The notes beneath the pieces are model-generated. The model did not search any database, had not been told where the DNA came from, and worked only from the letters and a program-made list of their open reading frames with translations. Shown here one piece after another: positions 16,935 through 26,609 of a DNA stretch of 64,000 nt. The translations under genes were made by a program, and so were the position numbers. The stretch is from JALZVT01 sp964634815 (GTDB taxonomy: Bacteria; Pseudomonadota; Gammaproteobacteria; Pseudomonadales; Azotimanducaceae): assembly GCA_964634815.1 (NCBI GenBank), contig CAZWMD010000001.1, positions 155,441 through 219,440 of the forward strand. The letters are read 5' to 3'. Positions within the stretch are counted from its first letter, which is position 1. The number at the start of each line of letters is the position of its first letter.

Positions 16935-18362
16935 TTGTCGTTGTCTCACGCTTTTCGGAGCCTGCCCTATCCAGGTCTTCTCTTTCTGGGTTTTGTCTCT
17001 TTGGCTTTTCTGGGCAGCAGTACCCTGAAGGCGGCTGAGGCTGATCGCTTTGTTGAAGATGCTGCCCAGCGGCTTGCAGACTATATTCAGGTGGATACGG
17101 TAAATCCGCCGGGCAATGAAATCCGCGGAGCAGAATTTTTCGCATCAATTTTTGAAGACGCAGGTATCGCCTATGAGATGGCGGAATCTGCGCCGGGCCG
17201 CGGCAATATTTGGGCTCGCATCAAGGGTGGCCGCAAACCCGGCATCATTCTGCTGAATCACATCGATGTTGTGCCTGCCGATTCGCGTCACTGGAGCGTT
17301 GACCCACTTGGTGGAGAAATAAAAGACGGCCATATCTGGGGCCGTGGCGCGCTCGATATGAAGGGCACAGCGATAGCTCAGCTTCAGGCGTTTCTGGCGC
17401 TTAACGAAGCGGTACAGAATGGCGCCCGACTCTCCAGAGATGTGGTGTTTGTGGCCACTGCAGATGAAGAAGCTGGCGGTGCTTTTGGCGCAGGTTGGCT
17501 TGCAGAAAATCGCAAGTCGATATTTAAAGGTGCAGGGTTTCTGCTCAATGAGGCGGGTTCGGCAACGATTGTGGGCAACGACACACTGCTGTTGGTTGAA
17601 GTCACTCAGAAAGTACCGGTCTGGCTGCGTCTGACGGCCACGGACCAACCCGGTCATGGCTCATCGCCCACACGAACAACTGCGGTTACCCGAATTCTAC
17701 GTGCGGGCAATCGGCTGGCCGATACCCGCTTTCCAGCCCGGGCGATTCCTGCGGTGCAGGAACTGTTTGCCGGCCTTGCGCGTTATCAGGAAGACACCAA
17801 ACTAAGGAAAGGTTTCAAGGACATTGGCAGCGCTATACAGGACGATGAGTTCCTGCGTTATCTGGAAGCAGCGAGTCCTTCACAGCACGCGTTAGTTCGC
17901 AATACCTGTTCACTTACCGTGTTGGAAGGCAGCAACAAAATTAACGTCATTCCTCCCCAGGCGGCACTGGAGCTTGATTGTCGAATGCTGCCAGATCAGG
18001 ACGAGGCTGAATTCATCGCCCAGATCAAGACGGTTATTAGCGACCCCAACATTGAGATCAGCAAGATCATGAGCTTGAGTCCTGCGGTTTCCCCGTCATC
18101 AGGCGCACTTTGGTCGCAGATCGAGAAACTGGCAAAACGCCGTTATAAAAACGTGCAGCTGCTACCCAGCGTGTCTACCGGATTTACCGATAGCCATTTC
18201 TTTCGGAAGATGGGTATTACCAGCTACGGGCTTGGCTTTTTTGTGGTGCCACAAAAGGACTTTCGCGGCGTACACGGGAATGATGAGCGGCTTGGTGTCG
18301 ACAATCTCAAACAAGGCACCCAGGCAATGATTGAGTTGCTTCGTGAGTTTACAGCGCGCTGA
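16935..18362 (+). CDS. M20-family metallopeptidase, exported
   Basis: 475 residues from TTG 16935, seven bases after TTGGAG. The signal peptide (about 1-34) ends near LKAAEA. The M20 zinc site is complete: LLNHIDVVPAD (His and Asp), WGRGALDMKG (bridging Asp) and ATADEEAGG (Glu pair). The dimerisation or lid domain spans about 215-340. Later metal His residues are in STGFTDSHFF and the C-terminal GVHGNDERL. It resembles ArgE/DapE/carboxypeptidase-type proteins of the long periplasmic branch and probably removes an N-acyl group or cleaves a dipeptide. It overlaps the convergent small exported protein by 14 bp. Confidence 0.88.
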   Translation: MSLSHAFRSLPYPGLLFLGFVSLAFLGSSTLKAAEADRFVEDAAQRLADYIQVDTVNPPGNEIRGAEFFASIFEDAGIAYEMAESAPGRGNIWARIKGGRKPGIILLNHIDVVPADSRHWSVDPLGGEIKDGHIWGRGALDMKGTAIAQLQAFLALNEAVQNGARLSRDVVFVATADEEAGGAFGAGWLAENRKSIFKGAGFLLNEAGSATIVGNDTLLLVEVTQKVPVWLRLTATDQPGHGSSPTRTTAVTRILRAGNRLADTRFPARAIPAVQELFAGLARYQEDTKLRKGFKDIGSAIQDDEFLRYLEAASPSQHALVRNTCSLTVLEGSNKINVIPPQAALELDCRMLPDQDEAEFIAQIKTVISDPNIEISKIMSLSPAVSPSSGALWSQIEKLAKRRYKNVQLLPSVSTGFTDSHFFRKMGITSYGLGFFVVPQKDFRGVHGNDERLGVDNLKQGTQAMIELLREFTAR

Positions 18363-18699
18363 GAGTCTGGCCTGGTAGCTCTTGGGTAGGCGCCAGATTT
18401 GCCTCGGCTTCGGCAAGCTGGTCGCTTGCCTTGATGCGATTGCGTAACTCGATCATTACGTCACGATCGCTCACTGCCTGGTTTGCCTGTTCAGCGTCCT
18501 GTAAGAATGCTTCTTCGATCTCGATGGGTTCGATGCTCACATTAACATCCGGGGTAGTAAAGGCTTCCTGCCCCCTGGCGGCCTGGGCCTGCTGATAGTC
18601 TGCGTTGGCACCACTGCACAAACCTGCGAGCAGGGTCAGACCTACAGCGGTTTTCCAAGATGTCTGTTGGATCGTTTTCAGATAAATAGAGCGGTACAT
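18349..18699 (-). CDS. small exported protein of unknown function
   Basis: 116 residues. The N-terminus (to about residue 34) is a signal peptide ending SGANA, leaving an acidic mature protein of about 80 residues that is rich in Glu, Ala and Gln and probably helical (VSDRDVMIELRNRIKASDQL). No cysteine occurs in the mature part and no known domain is recognised. It lies between the M20 gene and the MFS gene on the same strand as the latter, 75 bp downstream of it. Confidence 0.55.
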   Translation of the reverse strand: MYRSIYLKTIQQTSWKTAVGLTLLAGLCSGANADYQQAQAARGQEAFTTPDVNVSIEPIEIEEAFLQDAEQANQAVSDRDVMIELRNRIKASDQLAEAEANLAPTQELPGQTLSAL

Positions 18700-18774
18700 G
18701 TCTCTCTTTGGATTCTAGCTTTCCGGTGGTGGGCGGCAGGTTATAGCGGCGCCAAAAAATTGCCGCGTGGGTCG

Positions 18775-20097
18775 TCACGTTTGCGACGGAGGTGGCGGCG
18801 GAGGTGTCGCAAAGTAGAAACAGATCGCACCCAGAAGTGTAACTAGCGCAATAATTGAGAAGGAGTAGACAAAATTTCCATAATAATCGGAAAGTATGCC
18901 GCCCAGGATTGGGCCGCCCATCATGCCCAGCATGATGACCAGTGACGAAATGCCCATGATCATGCCAAAGGCCCTGGTGCCGAAGTAATCCGCGCGCAGC
19001 GCAACCATCAAGGGTCCTCGAGCTCCCCAGGAGATGCCGTGGATGATGGCGAAGGCCACCACCATAACCTCATTGCTGGCCAGCGCTAAAAGCAGTAACC
19101 CTGAGGTGTGACCAATCATGCACAGGATGCAAATAAACCGTTTGTCGTATCGATCTCCCAGATAGCCACCCAGCATCTGGCCAACAATTTGGCAGGCCAT
19201 CACAATGCTGACTACGCCGGCGGCCTTAATCAGCGAAAACCCAAGCCCATCATGCATGTGGGGGATGGCGTGCAACAGCACAGCTGAAACGGCAAGCAGC
19301 GCAAACGCATGCCCCGCGGAGAGCAACCAGAATGAAGAGGTATGAATGGCCTCGCTTGCGGTGAACTCCACCTGTTTGATAGTGGATTTCCTGGGCACAT
19401 CTCCCACTGGGAGCCCACCATCCATCTGTTCGCCCACATCTGAGGGTCGATGGCGCACCAACCAGGATAAGGGCAGGCAGGTGGCGATAACGATAAAGCC
19501 CGATGCAAACGCAGTAGGCCGCCAACCAAAGGCCTGGATGCTGAATGCCATGGCGGGAAGTGCCAGTCCACCCAGTGCGTAGCCCAGTTGAGACGTTGCG
19601 ATTGCTTTGGACCGATGCTGTTGAAACCAGTTAACCATGGCAACCATCAGGGTGGCAAAACCGCCAAGACTTGCGCCAAAAGCAATGGCCAGCACGCTTA
19701 GGTAGTAGCTTAGAACGGAACTGGTGTAGCTGAACAACATCAGCCCGCCGCCAAACAACAGGGTGCCAACGACTAACACAATACGCGGCCCAAACCGGTC
19801 GGCGAGCCAACCCTGAAGTGGCCCCAGGATGCCGCTTTCCATCCGGGTGAGGGCAAAGGCAAACGACAGGATAGAGTTTGACCAGCCAAATTCGTTTTTA
19901 AGCTCCACCACGTACAGGGCGAAGCTGTGGGCGAAGAACAATCCGCCAATAAGCTGGATTCCGGCGGCGGCCAGGGCGACCCACCAGCCGTAAAACACTT
20001 TGCCGTTTGGTCGTATGACAGCGTCTATTTTTTGTCCGAACGACACTGGCTTTGGTAGCGCTATACTGCTGCGAGGGAGGGGTCGATTATGCGTCAT
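18775..20097 (-). CDS. major facilitator superfamily transporter
   Basis: 440 residues with twelve predicted membrane helices and the MFS loop 2-3 motif GWLADRFGPR, repeated in weaker form in the second half (GGYLGDRYDKR). The start FYGWWVALAAAGIQ is typical of the oxalate:formate antiporter/monocarboxylate branch. It probably carries an organic acid anion. A proline-rich tail (ATPPPPPPSQT) ends the protein. Its ATG at 20097 lies inside the first codons of the divergent acylase gene (9-bp overlap). A start further in cannot be excluded because the first 30 residues are poorly conserved. Confidence 0.85.
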   Translation of the reverse strand: MTHNRPLPRSSIALPKPVSFGQKIDAVIRPNGKVFYGWWVALAAAGIQLIGGLFFAHSFALYVVELKNEFGWSNSILSFAFALTRMESGILGPLQGWLADRFGPRIVLVVGTLLFGGGLMLFSYTSSVLSYYLSVLAIAFGASLGGFATLMVAMVNWFQQHRSKAIATSQLGYALGGLALPAMAFSIQAFGWRPTAFASGFIVIATCLPLSWLVRHRPSDVGEQMDGGLPVGDVPRKSTIKQVEFTASEAIHTSSFWLLSAGHAFALLAVSAVLLHAIPHMHDGLGFSLIKAAGVVSIVMACQIVGQMLGGYLGDRYDKRFICILCMIGHTSGLLLLALASNEVMVVAFAIIHGISWGARGPLMVALRADYFGTRAFGMIMGISSLVIMLGMMGGPILGGILSDYYGNFVYSFSIIALVTLLGAICFYFATPPPPPPSQT

Positions 20098-22485
20098 CGT
20101 ATCGCCTGCGCACAGGCGCCATTTGAGATTGTCTGGGACTCACTCGGTGTGGCTCACGTTTATGCGGAGTCGGTGGCAGATGCTTATCGAGGCATGGGCT
20201 ACGCAGCAGGTTCTGAGCGCCTCTGGCAGATTCATCTGAGCTGTGCCTTTGCCAACGGTGAAGCCGCTGCGCTACTGGGTGAGCGTTGGGTTACTCAGGA
20301 TGCGCTACAACGGGCCTGCAATGTTCACGGCGCTCAAACGGCCATGCCTGCAAGCGATGGCGACTGGATAGTTGATGCCTATTTGGATGGCCTGAACAGC
20401 TGGGTGCAGGGTCTTGCCCAGGTGCCTGCAGAGTTTTTGCACGCGGATGCTGAACCACGGACATTTACCAGGGCAGACGTTGCTGCGCGATATCGCTTCA
20501 CCTCCTGGTTCCAGCACAAGTCCTTTACCGAGAAATTGTTATTGGGCCGGCTAATGGCCACCCACGGCATCGACTACTTCAGGGACATGGTGCTGCACTT
20601 TTCGCAGACCGATGCCGAGCTCATTGAAGAACTTAAACCTTATCTGCAAAAAATCGATCTCGGTGCGGTGCAGTTTGCGTACCCGGAAGTCAACGCGAGT
20701 TCTGAGGCAAGGGCTGCTTTGAGTGCTCTGTCGGGCAGCAATAACTGGGCGGTTCGGGGCGCACTCTCTGAGTCGGGTAAACCGATGCTTGCGACCGATC
20801 CCCATCAGCCGCATTCAATTCCAAACACCTTCTTCTATGTGCATCTGCATGCACCGGGTTGGGATGCCTTTGGCGCAGCTTTTCCTGGTGTGCCTTATTT
20901 CATGATGGGCTATACACGTGATGTCGCCTGGGGGCTCACCACCGGATTCATTGATAGCTACGACCTTTACGTCGAGAAGTTGCGAAAGCCTGCAAACCCC
21001 CAAACAGCTACTTATGCTGATGGGGAGTATTTGTCGCCTCAAGGCTGGCAACCACTAAAGCATCGTAGCGAAAAAATTGCAGTCAAAGGCGGTGGCACGC
21101 AGGCTGTCGAGCTTGTTCATACGGGGCATGGAGTGCTGCTCGAAAGTCTGCAGCATGAGCTTGATTCCTCAGCCCACGAAGGCGGTGAAATTCAGACCGC
21201 GCTTAAGTGGGCGCTTGAGTCGGTGCCTACGTCGGCGGGTGCTTTGGCCAGGCTGCCGCTCGCGAAGAGCGCGAAAGAATTTGGTGACCTTTTATTCGAA
21301 AACGATGTCTGCCCTTTGGTTAACAACATCATTTGTGTTGATGCCGAAGATAACCTGCGACGCTTTGTGGCAGCCACACTGCCGGCAAGATCAGGAGCGA
21401 CCGGTTCTGTCCCACTCGCAGGTTGGCGCGCTGACTGCGACTTTCCACTGTCGAAGGCGGCAGAGTTGGTGGTTGAGGTTAATCCTGACAGCGGATATAG
21501 CCTGACTGCAAACAACGATACCCTCGGTGAAGGGGGGCCTTACTATATTCACAATTTCCCTACCCACAGTGCTCGCGCAGATCGTATAGACCAACTTCTA
21601 AAAGAAAAGCAGCAAGAACGCGTACGATTCAAAGTTGCCGACTTCACGGCCATGCAACTCGACCTGAAAGACCTGCGTGCACTTGAGGTGGTTCCTCAAA
21701 TCCTTGGACAGCTAACAGACGCGACTACTGCAGACCTTGTGACCGCGCGTGAGTTGCTTTCACAGTGGGACGGGGTGGCCAGCGCTGAATCGTCTGCTGC
21801 CTGTGTCTATTACCGCTTCCTTGATGAATGCTGGTATCGGGACTTCCTGTTTGATGTATTGCAGGACCCGTTGTTCAACCTGTTGCCAGTGGGCGCACCA
21901 GGGTTAAATCGATTCGACATTGCGCGCTTTCTGTCTCAAGACAGCGTGTCTGGTCGCCTTTGGAGTCAGCATTCCCAAGCTCTGAAGGAGGCGGTACAGG
22001 CTGCATTAACTCGAGCAATGCGCAGTCTGATTGGTGTGCTGGGCTCAGATTACCCGCGGTGGCGCCTGGGTGATTTGCAGAAGGTGGCGTTTCAACACAG
22101 TCTCGCCAAACACCCAACCTGGCAACGTATGCGAGTTGGAGCCGATCCTCTTGGGGGCAGCGCTACAACGCTGGCCATGGCGATGCATATTCCACATAAA
22201 GATTTGGATGCGCCAACATCGGCGCTGAACAAAGAATCTTTACCCGATATTGTGCCCTGGCGTATTTATCATGGACCAGCCTTTCGCCTGGTGATTGATC
22301 TGGCCGACCCAGATCACGCGCAGTTTGTTATTGCCGGCGGCAATGGTGGCCGAGCTAACAGTCCCTTCGTGAGCAACCAGTACCCAGCCTGGCAATTGGG
22401 TAACTACTACACCCTGAATCTCCAGCGTGATGAGCTTGAAGAAATGCTGGTATGGTCCTGCGAACCCACCAGCAGCACAAAATGA
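20089..22485 (+). CDS. penicillin-acylase-family Ntn-hydrolase
   Basis: 798 residues with the fold of penicillin, cephalosporin and acyl-homoserine-lactone acylases. The N-terminal part (VWDSLGVAHVYAESVADAYRGMGYA) matches the alpha chain. A spacer follows, then GSNNWAV with Ser217 as the likely N-terminal nucleophile of the beta chain after self-cleavage. Further blocks are ATDPHQPHSIPNTFFYVHLH and NADNDT-like LTANNDTLG. It should hydrolyse an amide bond. Unlike most relatives it has no visible signal peptide; the frame begins at MRHRIACAQAP with a strong GAGGGAGGGG ribosome site. It shares its start region with the MFS gene, suggesting joint use of substrate. Confidence 0.88.
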   Translation: MRHRIACAQAPFEIVWDSLGVAHVYAESVADAYRGMGYAAGSERLWQIHLSCAFANGEAAALLGERWVTQDALQRACNVHGAQTAMPASDGDWIVDAYLDGLNSWVQGLAQVPAEFLHADAEPRTFTRADVAARYRFTSWFQHKSFTEKLLLGRLMATHGIDYFRDMVLHFSQTDAELIEELKPYLQKIDLGAVQFAYPEVNASSEARAALSALSGSNNWAVRGALSESGKPMLATDPHQPHSIPNTFFYVHLHAPGWDAFGAAFPGVPYFMMGYTRDVAWGLTTGFIDSYDLYVEKLRKPANPQTATYADGEYLSPQGWQPLKHRSEKIAVKGGGTQAVELVHTGHGVLLESLQHELDSSAHEGGEIQTALKWALESVPTSAGALARLPLAKSAKEFGDLLFENDVCPLVNNIICVDAEDNLRRFVAATLPARSGATGSVPLAGWRADCDFPLSKAAELVVEVNPDSGYSLTANNDTLGEGGPYYIHNFPTHSARADRIDQLLKEKQQERVRFKVADFTAMQLDLKDLRALEVVPQILGQLTDATTADLVTARELLSQWDGVASAESSAACVYYRFLDECWYRDFLFDVLQDPLFNLLPVGAPGLNRFDIARFLSQDSVSGRLWSQHSQALKEAVQAALTRAMRSLIGVLGSDYPRWRLGDLQKVAFQHSLAKHPTWQRMRVGADPLGGSATTLAMAMHIPHKDLDAPTSALNKESLPDIVPWRIYHGPAFRLVIDLADPDHAQFVIAGGNGGRANSPFVSNQYPAWQLGNYYTLNLQRDELEEMLVWSCEPTSSTK

Positions 22486-22564
22486 GTCAGGCAAAGACCA
22501 GTCTCAAGCTGCTACTTAAAGAGATGTGCGCCCTGTGATTGATATGGCATTGGCCGAGTAAATA

Positions 22565-23326
22565 ATGGACTGGAATATACCGGCTCAGGTAGCTGCCTTT
22601 TTTGATCTGCATAGCGATAATCCGCGAGAAGGACCCGGTGATTTTCCAAGCGCCGCACGCGCCTTTGCGGCAGCGAAGGGCGCTCTACAAGCTGACCCGG
22701 CAAATATTCTGGATTTGGCGTGTGGCCCGGGCATGCAAACTCGCCATCTCTCAGAACTGGCGCCTGAAGCAAATATTCTTGGTCTCGATATTACTAAAAC
22801 CTTCATAAAGCGGTTGAACGATTGGTGCGACAAGGAAGGACTAAGCGATCGTGTAAGCGGTGTTGTTGGAGATATGTCTGCTCCGCCAGTGGCTGCGCAT
22901 ACCCAGGATCTGATCTGGTGTGAAGGCGCGGTCTACATGCTTGGAGTCCAGGCAGCATTGGCTGCATGGCGTGACCTGTTGCGCCCCAGAGGATGTATCG
23001 CCTTCACCGAACCGGTGTTTCTAAAGACACCGCTTCCGAAACAAGTTGTTGATAACTGGGCGGAATACCCGCCGATGACAGATGTTGCAGGTGTAGAGCA
23101 GCGTTTGCAGGCAACGGATTTTCGATTGGTTGATTCTTTTGTATTGCCTGACAACGCCTGGGCGGAGTACTACGAGCCTCTGCAAAAAAGAGTGAATGTG
23201 CTGCGCGAGAAATATGCAGCAGATGCACACGGCGCTCTGGTTATCGAAGAAGGCCAGTCCGAGATAGATGCCTGGCGAAATTTTGGCGAATATTTCTCTT
23301 ATGCCTTCTTTGTTGTTCAACGGTGA
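22565..23326 (+). CDS. class I SAM-dependent methyltransferase
   Basis: 253 residues. Motif I is ILDLACGPGMQTRHLSEL, followed by ILGLDITK (acidic residue binding the ribose), VVGDMSAPP and LLRPRGCIAFTEPVF (post-motif strand). The general layout is that of small-molecule methyltransferases of the UbiE/SmtA type. Acceptor unknown. The next gene, a PhyH-type dioxygenase, starts within the stop codon (TGATG), so the two are probably co-translated and may modify the same molecule. Confidence 0.82.
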   Translation: MDWNIPAQVAAFFDLHSDNPREGPGDFPSAARAFAAAKGALQADPANILDLACGPGMQTRHLSELAPEANILGLDITKTFIKRLNDWCDKEGLSDRVSGVVGDMSAPPVAAHTQDLIWCEGAVYMLGVQAALAAWRDLLRPRGCIAFTEPVFLKTPLPKQVVDNWAEYPPMTDVAGVEQRLQATDFRLVDSFVLPDNAWAEYYEPLQKRVNVLREKYAADAHGALVIEEGQSEIDAWRNFGEYFSYAFFVVQR

Positions 23327-24390
23327 TGCCAAATTCTTCAAGCGATCCTCGTTTTCTGTTTGCTGATCGGCTTGGCGATTCGACCGAAGGATCACAGAAT
23401 GATTTTGTCTTGAACAGTGAGCAAGTGGAGAGCTGGCGATCTGCTGGTTATCTGCTTCTGGATGGGTTGTTTCCCGATGATCTCATTGCAACCCTGGCAA
23501 CAGATGCCGAAGCGGCTTACCCAAAACCAGCCACCGCTGCTGCCCGTTCAATCACAGACTTTGGGAGCGAAGGCGACTTTGTGTTTCCATCGGGAAGTGC
23601 TGCGTTTAACACAGTTACGCTGCACCCACGTTTGCTGGGTGCCATTGCGCAGTTGCTTGATACCAAAGTATCCGATTTACGACTGACACAGAGCGATCTG
23701 TGGCCTAAATATGGGGCGCCTACCAGAGCACCTGAGCCACATAACAACCAGGATCAGCGCATTCACGTTGATTACCCAAACCATACGCTGGTGCACCCAC
23801 CACCCTGGCATCGCCCCGAAGCTGTTGAAGCCATTTTGTACCTCAGTGATGGTGATCACTGTGGGGGCGCTACTGCAATTGTTCCGCGAGAGGGCGACGA
23901 CGACCCCTGCTACCCCTGGCCGATCGTAGCTACCCCCGGGGTTGGCGAGCTTCATTATGTGAATGATCGCACCAGTGCCGAGGATTACATGCGCGAAGCG
24001 CAACCGTCGAGCACCCCCTTGCGAGATGCTTTGTATGAGCGCGAACGCTACGTCAGATTCAAGCCCGGCACACTGCTGCTCTACCGGCACGACGTCTGGC
24101 ATCGCGGTACGCCACTGAAACCCGACACGATGCGGCTAGCGCAAAATTTGACGTTCCGTCGAGCTGAATGCGAATGGCTTAGCACACTGCATATTGGTTG
24201 GGCCTGGCAGCTTTACCGCAGCGATCAGGCGTTTACAAAATTGCTTGCGCAGGCCTCGCTAGACCAGCGCGCAGTTCTTGGGTTTCCTCAACCAGGCTCG
24301 GGTTATTGGTGTGAGCAAACTATCGCAGCGGTGCAGGCACGCTTCGGCGCCCAGGGGATGGATATGTCGCCTTATCTGGAGGCCTTGTAG
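23326..24390 (+). CDS. phytanoyl-CoA dioxygenase (PhyH) family oxygenase
   Basis: 354 residues from ATG 23326. Fe(II)/2-oxoglutarate oxygenase signature: IHVDYPN supplies His147 and Asp149, RHDVWHRGTP supplies distal His259, and an Arg in KPDTMRLAQNLTFRR can bind 2-oxoglutarate. PhyH enzymes hydroxylate acyl-CoAs or small natural compounds. GTG 23323, one codon earlier, is the alternative start. It is coupled to the preceding methyltransferase. The 3' end overlaps the convergent amidohydrolase by 19 bp. Confidence 0.85.
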   Translation: MPNSSSDPRFLFADRLGDSTEGSQNDFVLNSEQVESWRSAGYLLLDGLFPDDLIATLATDAEAAYPKPATAAARSITDFGSEGDFVFPSGSAAFNTVTLHPRLLGAIAQLLDTKVSDLRLTQSDLWPKYGAPTRAPEPHNNQDQRIHVDYPNHTLVHPPPWHRPEAVEAILYLSDGDHCGGATAIVPREGDDDPCYPWPIVATPGVGELHYVNDRTSAEDYMREAQPSSTPLRDALYERERYVRFKPGTLLLYRHDVWHRGTPLKPDTMRLAQNLTFRRAECEWLSTLHIGWAWQLYRSDQAFTKLLAQASLDQRAVLGFPQPGSGYWCEQTIAAVQARFGAQGMDMSPYLEAL

Positions 24391-26078
24391 ACGATTTTTC
24401 CATCTATGATGGTAAGTACAACCTGCGTATTGATAATTTCCTCGGGCGCTATCTCGAACAGATTGTCGCTAAGCACTACCAGGTCCGCGAGCTTGCCAGG
24501 CTCCAGAGTGCCCAACTCTTCTTCTTGCTGCCCGGCCCAGGCGTTGTTGGTTGTGTAAGCCGTGATGGCCTGGGTAACGCTTATTTTCTCCTGTGGAATC
24601 CAGCCCTGGGGATTTTTACCATCCAGGGTCTGACGAGTAACCGCGGCATAAATTCCGCTGATTGGATTTAGCGGTGCAACAGACCAGTCGGAACCAAAAG
24701 TTAAGCGGGCCTCTGCGTTGAGTAGAGAATTGAAAGCATAGGTTCCCCTTAGACGTTGTTTGCCAATTCGCTTTTCAGCCCATCGGCCATCGTCAATCGC
24801 GTGGTAGGGTTGCATGGACGGGACAACGCCCAGGGCAGCGAAGCGCTTTATGGCATCGTCACTCAGATGTTGTGCGTGCTCAATGCGAGGGCGGCTTCCG
24901 GAAACATCAAGCGCTTCGAACAAATCGAGAATCTTGTCGTTGGCCTGATCGCCGATGCCGTGAATGGCGAGCTGAAGTCCATAGGCATGAGCTTCTTCAA
25001 TGCTTGCTTGTAAACTGTCCATGGTCATCAGCGGAAATCCGCTGGTGTCAGGTTCATCAGTATATGGGTCGTAAAACCAGGCCGTTGTGCTGCCGAGCGA
25101 TCCATCAACCAGTTCTTTCACGCCACCGAAGCGTAGCCAGTTATCGCCTTTGCCTTTGGACTTAATGCGTTCGGCTAGCTTGTGCCGATTTGAGATGTGT
25201 GGGAAATAATACACTCGGAGTTTAAGTCGACCCTGTTGTTTGGCGTCTTCAAACAGGCTGATGTTCTCCCAGTTACTCATGTTGTGAATCTGTGTGACTC
25301 CGTTACGCAGACCTTCCGCTATTCCCGCATCAAATATTGATCGCGCTCTTTGCAGAGAGTGGGGTGGTTGTACTTCAAACACAGCGTTCATCGCGTTGTC
25401 TTTAAGCACTCCCGTTGGGTTGCCCCGCTTGTCGCGAACGATGACGCCTCCCAGTGGATCAGGCGTATCTCGCGTGATTCCGGCAAGCTTTAGGGCGCTG
25501 GAATTGGCAATCGCCATGTGCCCATCAGTGCGCAACAGAAAAACAGGATTGTTTTTGGTGTGTTTATCAATCCAGCGTTTATCAGGAAGCTCGCCCCCCC
25601 AGGCTTCATGGTCCCAGAGTCCGCCAGTGATCCACTCGCCTGGCTCCAGCCCTTTGGCGTAGTTCCTGATTTGATTGCTAAACTCTCGCTTGCTGGTAGC
25701 GCCCTGGGTCTTAACACTAACAAGGCTCTCCGCCCCGTCCATAAAGTGTGTGTGGTTGTCGATGAATCCGGGAAGTACCAGCTTGCCGTCAACATCAATG
25801 ACCTTTGCATCTGGATATTCACCTAGATACACCGTTGCAAGCTGGTTGTCGCCAACGGCTTCGATGCGGTTGCCTTTAATCACAAGAGTGGATGCCCATA
25901 TCTGCCCAGCAGAGTTAGTGTTGCCTGTCCAGATCTTGCCGTCAGTGATAATGCTGATGGCAGGTGCGGTATCCGAAACGGGTTCAGCCACCGCAGACCC
26001 AGCCGCCACAACCATGGGAGTCATGCTGCAAAGCAGTACCAAAAGTGAAGCCCGAAACCCTGGATTTATAAAAGTCAT
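24372..26078 (-). CDS. amidohydrolase family 3 (YtcJ-like), exported
   Basis: 568 residues. The signal peptide ends near AVA at about 31. Amidohydrolase-3 features: LVLPGFIDNHTHFMDG (first metal His pair), HGIGDQAND, IEHAQHLSDD and LTFGSDWSVAPLNP (metal Asp), and a C-terminal beta strand set with LEPGKLADLVVLSDN. These enzymes hydrolyse amides or cyclic ureas; the natural substrate of this branch is unknown. It is preceded by a VOC-family gene whose end it overlaps by 4 bp. Confidence 0.88.
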   Translation of the reverse strand: MTFINPGFRASLLVLLCSMTPMVVAAGSAVAEPVSDTAPAISIITDGKIWTGNTNSAGQIWASTLVIKGNRIEAVGDNQLATVYLGEYPDAKVIDVDGKLVLPGFIDNHTHFMDGAESLVSVKTQGATSKREFSNQIRNYAKGLEPGEWITGGLWDHEAWGGELPDKRWIDKHTKNNPVFLLRTDGHMAIANSSALKLAGITRDTPDPLGGVIVRDKRGNPTGVLKDNAMNAVFEVQPPHSLQRARSIFDAGIAEGLRNGVTQIHNMSNWENISLFEDAKQQGRLKLRVYYFPHISNRHKLAERIKSKGKGDNWLRFGGVKELVDGSLGSTTAWFYDPYTDEPDTSGFPLMTMDSLQASIEEAHAYGLQLAIHGIGDQANDKILDLFEALDVSGSRPRIEHAQHLSDDAIKRFAALGVVPSMQPYHAIDDGRWAEKRIGKQRLRGTYAFNSLLNAEARLTFGSDWSVAPLNPISGIYAAVTRQTLDGKNPQGWIPQEKISVTQAITAYTTNNAWAGQQEEELGTLEPGKLADLVVLSDNLFEIAPEEIINTQVVLTIIDGKIVYKASR

Positions 26079-26572
26079 TGGTCGTTTAGTCCTTCTTCAT
26101 CGTACCGGCCAGCAGGTCCCGCTCCTTGCGGTCCCAGTCTGCCTTTGTCGCCAAAATGCCCGCGACCAGGGACATAGTTAAACTCCACTCGAATGCCGTC
26201 AGGATCTTCGAACAGAATTGAGTAGTAGCCCGGAGCAAAATGCTCGCCGTCTTCTGGCCCGTGTACGATCTTTGCATCCAGATTTTCTACAACAAAGGCG
26301 TAGATATGATCGATATCTTCTCTTGAGCGTGCTCGCAAACAAAGATGATGCAAACCCGGGCGATATTGATCGAAGGCGCTCGTGTCACCACCTTCTGGCA
26401 CTTCTTTAACCAGAATGCCTGTGCGAGAGCCGATGCAGTAAACCGTAGTGTCGTTTCTAACCAGGGTTTTCATTTCAATGAAATTGCACAACGCCTCCCA
26501 AAACGGCAGGCAGGCTCCGGCATTGGCAACCGTAAGTTGAATATGAGCAATGCCATTTACTTCAATCGTCAC
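26075..26572 (-). CDS. glyoxalase/VOC superfamily protein
   Basis: 165 residues with two beta-alpha-beta-beta-beta repeats. The first begins IAHIQLTVANAGACLPFWEALC (metal His). The second begins GLHHLCLRARSREDIDHIYAFV and ends ILFEDPDGIRVEFNYVPG with a metal Glu. The ending is like dioxygenases or lyases of the VOC fold. The last ~25 residues are a polar Gly/Arg-rich tail. Reaction unknown. Its stop overlaps the start of the amidohydrolase gene, so it is upstream in a two-gene operon. Confidence 0.8.
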   Translation of the reverse strand: MTIEVNGIAHIQLTVANAGACLPFWEALCNFIEMKTLVRNDTTVYCIGSRTGILVKEVPEGGDTSAFDQYRPGLHHLCLRARSREDIDHIYAFVVENLDAKIVHGPEDGEHFAPGYYSILFEDPDGIRVEFNYVPGRGHFGDKGRLGPQGAGPAGRYDEEGLNDQ

Positions 26573-26609
26573 TGGCGCCTCTCTTGATTTTTAGCACAAG
26601 GATTTTAGG

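Noticed and set aside
17145..17657. 170-residue antisense frame over the M20 gene
   Set aside because: The M20 motifs on the plus strand are complete, so this is a shadow.
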